A stretch of DNA of 64,000 nt, taken from the NCBI GenBank assembly GCA_014529385.2, contig CM043953.1, forward strand, positions 72,042,872 through 72,106,871, read 5' to 3'. Under the pieces are notes generated by a model. It searched no databases. It was not told the DNA's origin and was given only the letters and a program-made list of their open reading frames with translations. The position numbers were made by a program, and so were the translations under genes. Below, in pieces: positions 39,556-51,083 of this stretch (the first letter of the stretch is position 1; the number at the start of each line of letters is the position of its first letter). Origin of the DNA: Adiantum capillus-veneris (lineage: Eukaryota; Streptophyta; Polypodiopsida; Polypodiales; Pteridaceae).

Positions 39556-41181
39556 TGCCCCCCTTCCTGATGTAGATTCCGTCCTCGGAAGCTATTGAGT
39601 TGAAGCTGGTTCGTCGAGGTGGAAGAGCATTTGAGATGAATGTCCTTAGCCTTCTTCAGTCACTGCAAAATCAAACAACATTGGCACAGTAATTGCATTC
39701 TCTTAAAAAGCATATGCAGTTTTAGGTAGACAAATTGATTTGTAAAAGAATTTCAAACAATTTGTTAGTAATGAACATTAAATTGCGATGTAATCAAATG
39801 CATAAACAGATGTAAAGGTAAAAAATTAAACAAGTCTGGGGTCGCTAATTTGACGGTCGAAAGGCACTAGAGATCGAATATTAATACCATGGGTAAGCTT
39901 CTTAATTTTCAGTGGTCAATTAAGTTGTTTAATCGCGAGAGCCAAGTATTCATGTTCGAGGGCTGACTAGAGGCTATATCTAGAAGACCTTGTAGTTAAG
40001 CTACCATAAAAGGAATTTCTCATGAAATCATCGCCTGACTGATTACTTTTTCTTTGACCCCCCAAAGTCTTTTCACATTGATTCAATTATGATGTGTGTG
40101 CTTATTTTGTATGCCTTGGATTTTTTGCTTTTCAAGGAAAAGCGCCCACACTGGGAACCTCTAGGGCTCAAGTACCATAGGCGATACATGTGAGTGAAGT
40201 ACCAAATCAAGCTGAGATTTCTCTTCCAGCTTAAAATTTTACATTGTGGCACTTTGATTTTTTGCTTGTTCATTTTCAGCATTTTAATTTTGTAACTTTG
40301 GGGGGTCATATAACACTGTTACCCTCCCCAGGCTCATCACATTAGTAAACTCCCTTTATAATACTTAAGCTAAAGGTCAATAGGGTTAAGCCCACTAGAA
40401 AGCCCTAGTACATTTCATACAATGCTGCCTAAATCGGATTAAGAACCTAAGTAACCATTGCTTATTAGGAAGGCATTCCCCATGGTATTAAGAGAAGATT
40501 TCTAATACCTAGCTTGGTCAAACTAGCTTAGTCGGACTGCTTGATTTTTACACCTAGACAAATGATTATGACAAAACATTACATTGAATTAAATGTTTGA
40601 TACTAAGCCAATGCGCTGAATATTATGCTACCAATCACAATCAAAGCAGACAAACATGGATGCAGAAAGATAAGGGGCAATGATAATGGACAAGAAACAC
40701 CTGTTTGTGTCGATGGTCGCGCTTGATTTGAAGTGTGAACGAGAGAAAGGTTCCATGAAGGTCCAAATCCTATCAATAGCAACATGCTCCTGTACACACT
40801 AGGAAACAAAAGGAATACCTCCAGGAGGCACATTAGTGGGAAAGGAGAACTTCGCTAATCTCTCAACTCTAAAACAAAAACACTCTATCGTACTAATCTT
40901 ACCTACCCTCCATCACTCAAGTGATGAGGATCAAAGGTGTTTTATGGCATAGGTTTCTGTTTCACTGTACCAGATGTGACATGTGTAGGTCTGAGTCAAT
41001 GTTTTGACTTTAATGTGCATACTCGTTTGCTAATTGCTCTTGCTCTTTTTTTTTTTTTTTGAGTATAAAGCTTTATATGTACATTCCCTAAGATTGGAGA
41101 TTAAGAGGTCAGGGAGAAAGGTTGAGAGGGAAACAAATGAATGATGACAGTCCACAAACACTCCCCCCTTCCTTGGGTAGA
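39556..41181. other. Non-coding 3' interior of element B
   Basis: AT-rich, no domain seen where pol genes would be expected. Opens with the polypurine tract. Contains a pair of 13-bp inverted words (accccccaaagt near 40057, actttggggggt near 40296) enclosing about 225 bp. Confidence 0.7.
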
Positions 41182-44100
41182 TCATACCGTTTGAAATGAG
41201 GTCGTCACCTTTTGAAACCAATTGTTCCAAGTTGTTATGGGTGAAGGTTTTAACCAATAGTTTTCGACCGCCCTATGCGTTTCATCTAGTTGCAAGGGTG
41301 GTAAGGTACTCTCCCATGATTTTATTTGCAACGTTGTTGTAGGTGGTGAACTTACCCCGGGAGGTGCAAACTCTTTCGTGCTTGTATGGATATGTACAGT
41401 GGTAGGTGGAGGTTGTGTCGAAGCTTCTATTTGCGTATAGGAACTACATGAAGAGCAAGAAGCTTCATTTGATTTCCCTGTTCCTGAGCTAGGTGGAACA
41501 AATCGTTCTTTCTTTGGTACCCAAACTAGCTCTAGAACGGGTGTGTAACATTCCATGATTTTTTCCTTTCCGCGATTTTCAATTTGTTTTGGAGCTACGG
41601 GATTGGGTTTACATGGGCCAGGTAACAGGTAAGAGTACACTTTACGTTTGGGCACCCAGATTTGATCATTTCCTTCATAGTATCCTTGGGCTTCCAATAG
41701 TCGTTTAGGAATCCAACGCAGCGTTTCTTTACATTTCTTGGAGCAAGTGGTACGTTCCTTACAAGGATTCTGTTTTTTAGCACTAGCTATGGTCACTAAG
41801 GAATCTTTAGGGACCCACTTGTATGTTTTCTTCGTGACATTAGGATGAGTCTTGTCGGAAGCGATATGCATTGCTTGTAGCATATTTAAGGGTATAGGCA
41901 TTTCATCCCCCTCAAGTGTTACCCAGGTCGTCCCCCTATTTCCCCAAGTGTCTATGGTTGATGCTAGGTGGACCCAATCCACAGTGTCCGACTCAGTCAT
42001 CCCAGGTAGGATATCCATATAAGGAGAATCTTTGCCAATGTCTGTATCCTTCTTACAAGTGTAACAATATTGTAGTGGGGCCGAGTGAACTGTGGTGTCA
42101 GAGCGATGATCAATAATGGTTTTACTCCCTAAGGGGTGTACCTTACCAGTCACCAAATCCACTCTAAGGACAGAGTCTTGGAATTGCAAATAGACATGAT
42201 TTTTAGACCAATCATGAATCATTTGTGCTTCCCTCATGAATGGTCGTCCTAAAATCATTTCATATGACATAAGGTGTTTAGGGAAATCCATTACAATGAA
42301 CGTATGTCGTACCTTGTGTCCTAGAACTTTGATCTTAAGATCCTTGAGCATCCCCATAGGTTTGGCTATGGTACCATTTGCCATCTTTACCACAATGTTA
42401 GTAACACTGAGGTGGGGTTTTCCCATGGATTCCCAACAATCTTTTGTAACGATGCTAACTCCTGCACCACCATCAAAAATTCCCTTTATAGTTAATCCCT
42501 TGGTAGTGATGGGTAGGGTCGCATTAGACTCGTCGCCTTCAAAATACTGCCCTAATTCGTTAATGGGTACCTCGATCACAGACTCGTGTCCATCTAAGTC
42601 AAGTGATTGCACATGATTTTCCTCATCAATCATAATCGAGTCAGGCCTATTTGGTTGCGCAAACTGCGGTAATCCCGTTCGTAGCTCTCCGTTAAGGAAT
42701 GCTCGAAGTGCAAGGAATAACTCAGGATCTCCATACAGCTTTGCTATGATCGTGGTTCGGACCTCAGAAGACATGACGTCCACTAGTTTGGCAACATTCA
42801 TTGGCGTTTTGCAGGGTGTAGGTCCTTGACTAGGAACTGGTGAGGATGGAATCTCATATTCCTCAATGGGATCAGGTATTCCTTCGTTAAACATCCTTTC
42901 CAACAAGAAGGGTGTATGCTCACTTTCTGATGTCCCGTCCTCACTCCCTTCTTGGATGATACTAGATATGGCTAACGGTCTATGGTTCATGTGGGGTGGA
43001 TGAACTTGCGTGGGAAACACTGTGTCATGAATTTTGACATGCATGGGTTCTGGTTCTAGTTTCCTTTGAGTCTCCTCCACTAAACCTCTTAGATGTTTCA
43101 CCTGCTCAATCTCGTCTACTGGGTTTGGGTACGTCCCAATCTTCTTTTTACGATTCTTCCCTTTTTGCCCCTGCGGTTTGGGGGTCTTGGATTGGATTTG
43201 GAAACACTTGTGGTGTTTTCAGAGGCTCTTTATGGTTTTCTCTTATTCAGTTTTCATTTGGTTCCATGTTACGGTTTTCTTTGTCGGTCTTTCCCTTTGT
43301 GGTATTGGTTCTAGTCTCCATTGTCTCGATTGAATCTGAATCATCCTCGAGGTCATTCATATACACGGGGTCATCTCCTGTTCCTATGTTTGTTTTGGAA
43401 CTTGGCTTTGAATTTTCCGTATTCTGCGACTTCTTCCTTCGTGTCTTCTTTTTCTTTGCTTGGATAACTGACGCGGTATCTTTCTCTTCGAGGATATGGC
43501 CTGGCCCTTGAAGCATGGACCGTGTAATCGCATAAGCGGGTGCGACGGCTGGTATTGGCGATGTCACACTAGCAATTTCGACCAAATTTAGGGGTGTGAT
43601 TTTAGGCGCATTTGGGTTATAGGGGCATTGGGCAATCAAGTGATCTATGCCACAACGATTACATGTGAGTATTGGCATTGCAGACGTGCTCCCTTGATTC
43701 ATTTGCATCTGTGCAGCATTCTTTTGCAGCCTAATAGGGCACTCCGCTGCTCGATGTGGTCCACCACACTCGTAGCATTGAAGAGGTGGCCTCCTAGCCT
43801 GGGTGTTGATATTTTGACCTCTGGATGCGAGAGCAGCAGCTTGATAAACCGGCTTGACTTGTCCCCAACAATCTTCCATGTAGTATATAGGACACTCTTC
43901 CAATGTATCAAGTCCGTAGGCAATACTAGTGTCTATTTCCTCCTCACAGCCATCTGGATAAGCATTTGATGGCTCGCAACCCACTTGGTTCATAGGGGCG
44001 ACTCTTGGATGCGGGGGCTGCGGTCCTAGCACAGGAGGTGGTAGCGGTGTAGCTTGTACAACATTTTGAGATCTAGGGACCATGTGTTGCGGTAGTTGCT

Positions 44101-46357
44101 CAACAGGTGGAGCAGGCATCAATACAGGAGCTCGAGGCGCATCCGTCCAGGCTACAGGTGGTCTATTTGCCATCATACGTTTGATCATTAAACAATCCTT
44201 AGCTTGGTGACCATACCTACCACATGCGTTGCAAGTTCCATTAAATTTTACTCTAAACGTAGGGCACTCACTAGTGCTATGTGGACCTAAGCAAATGGAA
44301 CACCATTGTTGCTCCCTTCTTGGATACATGTGACTATTTTGAGGGGGTCAATTATCCTTAAGAGACTCTTGGATTGCCTTGGTGAGGTCTGTCAAGAATG
44401 TCTCAAATACCTTTGGCTCATTGGCAATGGACTTTGCAGTCATGGGTTCATACTCAATGGCTTGTGAGCTAGTGGATCTCGTGTCAGTAGACACCCTCAT
44501 GCCTGCTATCATCAAGTTGTCCTCTAATTGGATTGCATTGGCAGTGACATCTTCCCAGGTTGTGATACCTCTAATCACTAGTCCATTATAGATTCCTTCA
44601 TTCCTCAACCCTCGAATGAATCGATCAAGCAGTTGGTTATTGTTGAAACGCTCATTTACAGGGCAGCGAGAGTTTAAGTGCTTTAGACGACTAATGAAGT
44701 CCCTTACTGACTCTCCTTTCTTACGTTCGGCCTTCTGTAGCTGAGATGCTATACCCCAAAGCACACCTTCTCGTATGTACTCCTTTAGAAACAACCTTCG
44801 AAGGGTAGGGTAGATTGTTTTCTCGTCCACCCTTAGGGTCCTATACCAATCTCCAGCCTTCCCACTTAATGTCAAGCTTAAGGCATTGCACTTATGTAGT
44901 TCGTTGCGTTTCCCTAAGGAATCACATACTTGTTCAAACACTTCAATGTGTTTCCTAGCATCTTCGTCCCCATTGAATTTTTACGTGAGTTTGGCAATTT
45001 GTACTGCCTTACTTCTAGGCTCTCTATCAGATGCGTGACGCATATTTTCCGTGATAGATCGACCTATGGTTTGAGCAAACGCTGCCAAGTCACCTATGTG
45101 AGGAGGCAGGGCCGGTGGAGGTACTCTTGGAATCATATGTGGGAGAGGGACGGGTGCCGGTCTTGGCATATGTGTGGATGATGCAGGATATGGAACATAA
45201 CCGGGCATAGGTCCACTCGGATAAGGGCTAGGGAGCGGCACTCGAGGAGCGTAAACAAGTGGTACTATTGGAGGTGTGGGGGCCATGTGTGCATAAGGGG
45301 CTAGAGGCACATATGGTCGAGGCCCCATATTAGGTACTACGACACTAGGTAGTGGCACTGCGCTAACCGTAGATGTCATCGGTACATTCTCTGTCAGGCT
45401 TGTCCCTGGAGTGAGCACTGTGTTTTCCTTGATAGAGGGTTGAACCAAGTTAGGGAAGCTAAAGTTTTCGCTCGGAGGCTCAGATTGCATAGAGACCCCA
45501 GGTGAAATGACGTAAGATGGGTCCATGGGGCTCATTAGAGGAGTCTCCATTTGTGATAGAGTAGGCTGTTGAGCCTTGCTCGTATCCAGAAATCTCATGG
45601 GGCCAGTTGAGAGTGTATTTACCCCTCGGTTTTGCCTTTCTGATTGAATAATGCCATGGATAACATTACACATCATTTTTTGTTGATCTTCGATGCTCGT
45701 GGCACTAGAGGTGGATTGTACAATCTCTATCCATCCTACATGGTAGGCGTGGCCAGAGTGTAGATCCGTCAACACCTCAGTGTGGAGGTCGTATGTCCAA
45801 TGATCATTAATGAACAATCCTTCTAGAGTCGACGTGTTAATGGTTTCTTGTGAGGTAGAAGCAATGTTGCTCCCCGTGGTTTTACTTGTCACCAACGGTA
45901 CTCTAGAGGGAACTTCTGAAGGAGGCAGTTCAACAGGGCCTTCTTGGTAAGAAGTTGGTAGGATATCCACATGGACACTCTTTGGGGGTGTGGGGTCCAC
46001 GTGCGATGTGAAAGGAGAGTCCACTTCCCCACCCCCTTCGTGTGCTTCATTTGCATCAGGTTCCGAGCGAGTAGCTCTACCTAATGTTTCCATGAAACGG
46101 CTAAACATACTAGTACTAGGCTGTGGAGCTTCGGGAGGTGCATGGCCTTCTCTCTCAGTGTTTTGGGTAGGGTATGCTTCCATGATTTCTGAGTCGGAGG
46201 AGGAATCACTAGCGGCTATTTTAGGGTCTTGGGTGGTGCTACCTTGTGTCCCCGCTGAGGGTCTAGAGCCTATCGAGGATGGGTAATGGGTGTCCGTATG
46301 AACAGAGGCACCCTCAATATGCTCGTGTTCTAGCACCCGCCCAGAGCGTAAGTGCAT
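41182..46357 (-). pseudogene. gag-protease coding region of element B (fossil)
   Basis: Parts on the minus strand, right to left: N-terminal segment from MHLRSGRVLEHEHIEGASVH (46357); a Pro/Ser/Met-rich tract; gag core (SGKAGDWYRTLRVDEKTIYP near 44830); knuckles CNACGRYGHQAKDC (near 44190), CYECGGPHRAAEC and CNRCGIDHLIAQC (43620-43780); a Lys-rich linker; retropepsin (IFDGGAGVSIVT near 42460, EMILGRPFMREAQ near 42240); then an unusual tail with four WVPK-type motifs (KWVPK, RWIPK, IWVPK, VWVPK; about 41500-41830). Broken about three times. Confidence 0.9.
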
Positions 46358-46480
46358 GTGCTTTTGATACCCTAAGGTGTCAAAAAGCTGCTCTAGGAGG
46401 CCCTGTGACTAGTTTTTAACGTGTTTTTTGTTTGTTTTTTTACTAGATTTTTTAGAGCGTGTCGTGGAATGGGCCGTATG

Positions 46481-46725
46481 ATAGCTCGAAACGAGCGTAT
46501 CGGTCAGAGGGTCGTGCCGTGATTTACAGCCCTCCGTTTGGTCACTCTATGCCCTCGGAATCCCTAAAACTGTCAATTTCCAGTAGGGAACTAGGCCCAA
46601 ACTAGAAAGTCTAAGGGTGCAAGTGGGAAGAGAAGGGAGGAGAGTGGAGGACTTGTCCCACATGCTCTCATTCTCTCTTGAGGGAGTAGGGTATATATAT
46701 AAGAGTGAGTTTAGTATATATCATT
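46481..46725 (-). promoter_or_regulatory. Conserved non-coding leader block of element B
   Basis: Counterpart of 4567-4805 in element A at about 90 % identity, with the same TATA-like run gggtatatatataagag (about 46689-46705). Confidence 0.5.
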
Positions 46726-46952
46726 AGACTCGGGACCTGAGGCCTGGGCCTGGGCTTGGGCTTGGGCTTGGGGAATCGATCCCGATCTATCTTTTATACA
46801 AACCAACCCGTCCGTTTTAAGAGTCACGTTTTTTATTTCCGAAAAATTTAACCGTCCGCTCACTCGCGTTTTTTATTTTCCGTGGGTTTTTTTATATTTT
46901 TTTAATGGAAGTTTTTTTTCCAAAAAAAATAATTTTTTTTTTCTAAATGCAA

Positions 46953-47110
46953 AAAACGCAGAAATTGAAATTGCAGAAATTGAAGATGCAGAACTTGAAA
47001 ACGCAGAAATTGAAAACGCAGAAATTGAAATTGCAGAAATTGAAAATGCAGAAATTGAAAATGCAGAAAATTGAAAAAACAAAGAAAATGCAGAAATTGG
47101 AACTTGACAG
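46953..47110. repeat. Minisatellite in the element B leader, ~15-18-bp unit
   Basis: Tandem copies of gcagaaattgaaaacgcaga-type sequence, about nine. The corresponding leader of element A holds an unrelated taactaatct/ctgctaac repeat (about 5040-5140), so both leaders gained repeats independently. Confidence 0.88.
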
Positions 47111-47315
47111 AAAATTAAACGCAGAAAATGCAGAAATTGAAGCTTGGCAGAACCAGAAAATGCAGAAAATGCAAAAACGCAACCCAGAAAACGTAGAAAA
47201 CGCAAAAAACAGAAATCTCCACACAACTACACACACTCATTCCCTGCCTTTCCTATGATAGAAATTGCACCACAAGAAAGCGTAAAGTGCTAACCGAGCT
47301 TAGTGTAGGGCATAT

Positions 47316-47332
47316 CCCCGGCAGCGGCGCCA
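47316..47332 (-). other. Primer-binding site of element B (tRNA-Asp type)
   Basis: Identical to that of element A (minus strand TGGCGCCGCTGCCGGGG), 4 bp from the LTR edge at 47337. Confidence 0.9.
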
Positions 47333-47336
47333 AAAA

Positions 47337-47587
47337 TGTGCGCTCCTTGCCGCACTGTCGAAGCAAGGGACTTGCCAATACACCATGTGCGAGCCACAAA
47401 CGGCTCCAAGCACACAACAAGCCTAAACTAGCAAGCTCAAGATAGCAAAGGGTGTGTCACTCACCACTCTACGCTCGCCTTCGTGGTGGATTCCTCGCCG
47501 CGATGAAGAAGAAGCTGCAGTCGTGCCGTGCTCAACCGCTTCGCCGCCGTCGTGCCTTCGTAATGCTCGATCGCACACACACTCTCC

Positions 47588-47632
<45 letters not shown>

Positions 47633-47925
47633 GGAGGTGAAGAAGAAGAAGATGGAGATGGAGCAAGAGCACTCTTCTATTGCACAAATGAGAGAATGAG
47701 TAAAAATTAGGTTTAGTTAGCTTTTATAGGAGCTCACCCCATTCACACTTGGGCACCCATGCTTAACCAACTAATCCCTTGAATGTCCAAGTTAAAGTGC
47801 GCCTCTCATCGGCGATCACTCTACCTTTCCCTATTGGTCCGACAAGCCCGGTACCTGACTCTACCAAATACATAATACACGTCCGTCGTATGTGATGGGG
47901 TGTCCGTGTGCCGTGAGGGTTAACA
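47337..47925 (-). repeat. 5' LTR of element B
   Basis: Same edges as 38977-39555. Includes a (CA)n run at about 47602-47631. Confidence 0.95.
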
Positions 47926-47985
47926 ATTAACATGAGAGGTAGTAATAAGTAGGTTCACACTTGGGTCGTCTGGCCACACACCGCA

Positions 47986-49091
47986 CCTCCCCCCTTAGGA
48001 AGAAAAAAGATGGACATCTTTTTTAGTTTTTGGACTCGACTCGACATGACTAAATGGATAGCATCAGCTCCAACGCTTCATGTGGGGTGGAGAGCTTTCA
48101 ACAGACTGAACCCAACTTCAGGACTCATGGGGGCTAAAAGGGACTTCATCATGCCGAACATCATCAAGGCATGGAACTCGTACATCTCGCTTGCATATCG
48201 ACACTAGGTCGTTATCCCAATGTGAATGAGCAAGACAAGGAACACCTAACTGAGGACTCGGGACTGCATCATAACGACGAGTATGTGATCTTTTTATGAT
48301 GTCATCTCTCCCAAAAGGGGTTTGGTGTTAAAAGGATTATTCAACAAAACCAGAGTGTGATGAACTGATAGGAAAAACTGACTATCACTAAACACATAAA
48401 GAAAGGATGAACTGCAGGACTGCAACTTTGCATCATGACTATGGAAGCGGAAAGACTGGGTACCTCTGCAACCAAAATGCAGCAACTCCCGTCTCTTCAA
48501 ACATGAAAAATCCAAATGCATTAACAAGTTGGCCATTGCAATCTCTTGCATCTTTGTTCCACAGTTTCCAAGGCTTTAGAAACCCTGCTCAATTCTAAAG
48601 TGTAGCAAGCTGATGTAAAGGATTTGGCACGTGATTTTGGGGCAGATTTAGCAGTTTTGGGCTTGGCATTACAACTTTCTTTGGGGTTTCCTTTTTAGGT
48701 GCTGCTGTCTTTGACGTTGATGCTTCCTTGAGTGTTGTAGCCGACACAACAGGAGCCGCAAGAGCAGTTGGTGTAGCAAGAGCAATTGGTAGTTGTTGGG
48801 CTAGGAGAGCTTGGAAGGGCTCCGGAGGAGCAGAAGCTTACGTTGACGTTGCTGTTGGTGCTTGCACTTCGTGGAATTTTGAACACCGGTAATCTGTAGA
48901 GACTCCAAGTAAAGGTAGCAAGAAATATGAACGCTTGCCAGGGTTCTTGACGGCTACCTGACTCGTGAAGCAGGGGATGAACAATATTGAATTAAGGGTG
49001 ATGAGGGTAGCAAATTCTCCTTCTGATCAAGCTGGAAGTCGCCTAGAAGCTGCTGAGGCTATGGGATGGAAACTCCAGCCCTTCTCGAAAC

Positions 49092-49147
<56 letters not shown>

Positions 49148-49509
49148 TTCTTTCTCGTGCATGCAAGAAGCTGCACTATTGATTTGAAACCAATACAAAC
49201 ATGACAGATTTGGAGGGAAGGAGCAACGAGTAGGGTAATGATGGGGTTGGGTGCTGCAAAGGATTATCAAGATTAATGATGCAAAATACGAGCAGAAGGG
49301 GGACTTCCTACGTATAGGGTGTCACACACTATATGTTGATGGTGACGAGGCGCGCTGAGAGCAGATTTGTAAGAAAGCGAAAAGTGAGGATACCAACGGA
49401 AATCACTACCCCGGGTCAACTAGGAAGCTCACCATAGCTAACTGCTGCGCTGCAGTACGCCAAGAAACTCCAAATAAAACTCCCTCCTAATGCCCGTCTC
49501 CTCCACCAA
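47986..49509. other. Interior of element F; no gene seen
   Basis: About 1.5 kb bounded by the purine tract (left) and putative primer site 49493-49508 (right). Contains a (CT)n run at 49091-49144. Open frames are short and show no retroelement domain. Confidence 0.6.
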
Positions 49510-49634
49510 TGTGGTGTACACGGAAAACGGGACCAAACTTGGCTTGCCTGCATGAGTGATAGACAACTCCTTATATTAACACGAGAGGTAGTTACAAGTA
49601 GGTTGACACTTGGGCCTTCCGGCCACACACCACA
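49510..49634 (-). repeat. 5' LTR of element F
   Basis: 125 bp, TGTGGTGTACACGG ... GGCCACACACCACA, with 8-bp inverted ends. Confidence 0.78.
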
Positions 49635-50542
49635 ATATGCAGCTCTAGAGGACAAGAAGGCCATTGCAACTTTCAAATTGTAGCATTTCTCGTGAAATCT
49701 TGGTTGATTGATTCCCAAATCCCCATAAAGAAATCTATCTAGAAAAATTGTACTCACGTACTCCCTGTTTAAAGACTTGATGGTTGAGTATGTAGAAGCT
49801 TTATGTTGCATTGGTTAGTATGTATGGCAAGTGTACACGGCAAGTGGTACACTTGCTAGACCACCCTCTAGCAAGATATTGATAACAAAGCTTTGGTAAA
49901 CAGAAAGAGAGAGTAATATGGTAAGGTTGGAAGTCTATGATACTTGCCCATCTTCAATTTTACTAAGCAAAATCTTTGTAGATTCCATTTTGCTCTACAA
50001 CCCACCCTCGTGCATGCCTATTAAAAAATCTCAAGGAAAATTTTGAACTCACGAGGACATGGCATTGGTTCTACTCTTGCCAAGCTAACCAACTTACCCA
50101 CTGAATTTCGCTACCTACTGCATATCCTTGTTTTATAAAAAAGTAACCAATCCGTGCATTGTCCTTTGCCATGGTGTCGACAGGACTCAACACTGCCCCA
50201 CGTGCCTTGTTGGGTGCCTAGGCTTGGACCTCGCACTTGAATTGCATCTCAGCTTGTCTCCACTTCAAGGAAACTCAATGGATGAGAAGAGACTAAGAGG
50301 TGAATCACACCCGTTTTAGTGGGACGAAAGTAAGATCCTAGGTCACACCTCCTCTCTTTTAAGAAGGGAGATTTATAAGGATGGAATGAATGCCATGTGC
50401 CAACTTTTGATTTGAAGAGTGCATCCTATAAACGAGGAGAGGAAAGCCCTCCTGGAATATAGCATAATCCCTACCTTTTTTGTAGTGCTAGTAGGTGCAA
50501 AATTTCCATTCAAAATTCTTGCCTTGTTTTTCTTCTTTTTTG
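49635..50542. other. No gene recognised
   Basis: Unique-looking AT-rich DNA between elements F and the MITE. Short open frames only. Confidence 0.5.
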
Positions 50543-51043
50543 AAAGGGAAAATTATCAAAATACCCCTCTAATTTGTGGAAATTCCCAGAATACCCTTCA
50601 AATTTCAAAAATTCCCAAAATACCCCCAATACTTGGTCATAAATTTCGAAAATGCTCTTCAAAATTTTCAAAATTCCCAAAATACCCATGGTCGTGATAT
50701 TAAATTTCTCCAAAGATAAAAACATTTCTAGCTTTTTATAAGAAGACTTATTGTGTATCAATACAAGATTCTAAAACTAGAATTTGAGTTGGTTACGTAG
50801 GCTTTGGAGATGAAATGCTTCATTATTTTTAGACAGAATTGCCTTTTTTCGCGAGGTAATTTGTGAAAAATTACATATTAAGCACGAACAAACGGATCTC
50901 AATTGTAAAAAAGAAATAAAGATTAGAAATTTTGAATTACCGAACCAAAATAGATACAAGGGTATTTTGGGGATTTTTGAAATTTGAGAAGTATTTTGGG
51001 AATTTCCACAAATTAGAGGGGTATTTTGGTAATTTCCCCTTTT
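50543..51043. mobile_element. MITE-like element with ~80-bp terminal inverted repeats
   Basis: The left end aaagggaaaattatcaaaat and the reverse complement of the right end (aaaaggggaaattaccaaaa) match and continue for about 80 bp through atacccctctaatttgtgga. The length is about 500 bp with no coding capacity. The 'aaatacccc' vocabulary within the repeats is common in plant foldback MITEs. Target duplication not resolved, so the superfamily is open. Confidence 0.8.
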
Positions 51044-51083
51044 TGAAATTAGAGGTGGCCTCCCCCCCTCCCTCCACTCACGG

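Larger units (their letters stand above)
38977..47925 (-). mobile_element. LTR element B (gag-protease type), structurally complete
   Basis: LTRs 38977-39555 (579 bp) and 47337-47925 (589 bp; the 10-bp difference is in a CA repeat). ATTAA is duplicated exactly at 38972-38976 and 47926-47930. The primer-binding site is tRNA-Asp type and the polypurine tract is at 39556-39568 (minus strand aggaaggggggca). The interior codes gag and a retropepsin but no reverse transcriptase, RNase H or integrase, leaving about 1.6 kb of non-coding DNA before the 3' LTR. It is therefore non-autonomous. LTRs differ at about 8 positions (1.4 %), so younger than F, into whose LTR it inserted. The coding region is broken about three times. 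Confidence 0.94.
38907..47985 (-). repeat. 3' LTR of element F, interrupted by element B
   Basis: Composed of 38907-38976 and 47931-47985 (125 bp in total), matching 49510-49634. The uninterrupted form of the insertion site is visible in the right LTR at cttatattaacacgagagg. Confidence 0.78.
38907..49634 (-). mobile_element. Short non-autonomous LTR element F (about 1.8 kb), split by element B
   Basis: Terminal repeats of 125 bp: left 38907-38976 plus 47931-47985, right 49510-49634, both beginning TGTGGTGTACACG and ending in CACACACC(A/G)CA. Next to the left repeat the minus strand shows a purine tract (aaggggggagg), and next to the right repeat a TGGTGGAGGAGACGGG that looks like a primer site. 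ATAT flanks both sides (38903-38906, 49635-49638). Without element B the element is about 1.77 kb and non-coding, like a TRIM with a long interior. The two repeats differ at about 14 of 125 positions (11 %), the oldest dated insertion here. Confidence 0.75.

Noticed and set aside
46947-47258. Lys/Gln/Leu-repeat open frame of 103 codons
   Set aside because: Chance frame through the leader minisatellite of element B; absent from the equivalent part of element A.
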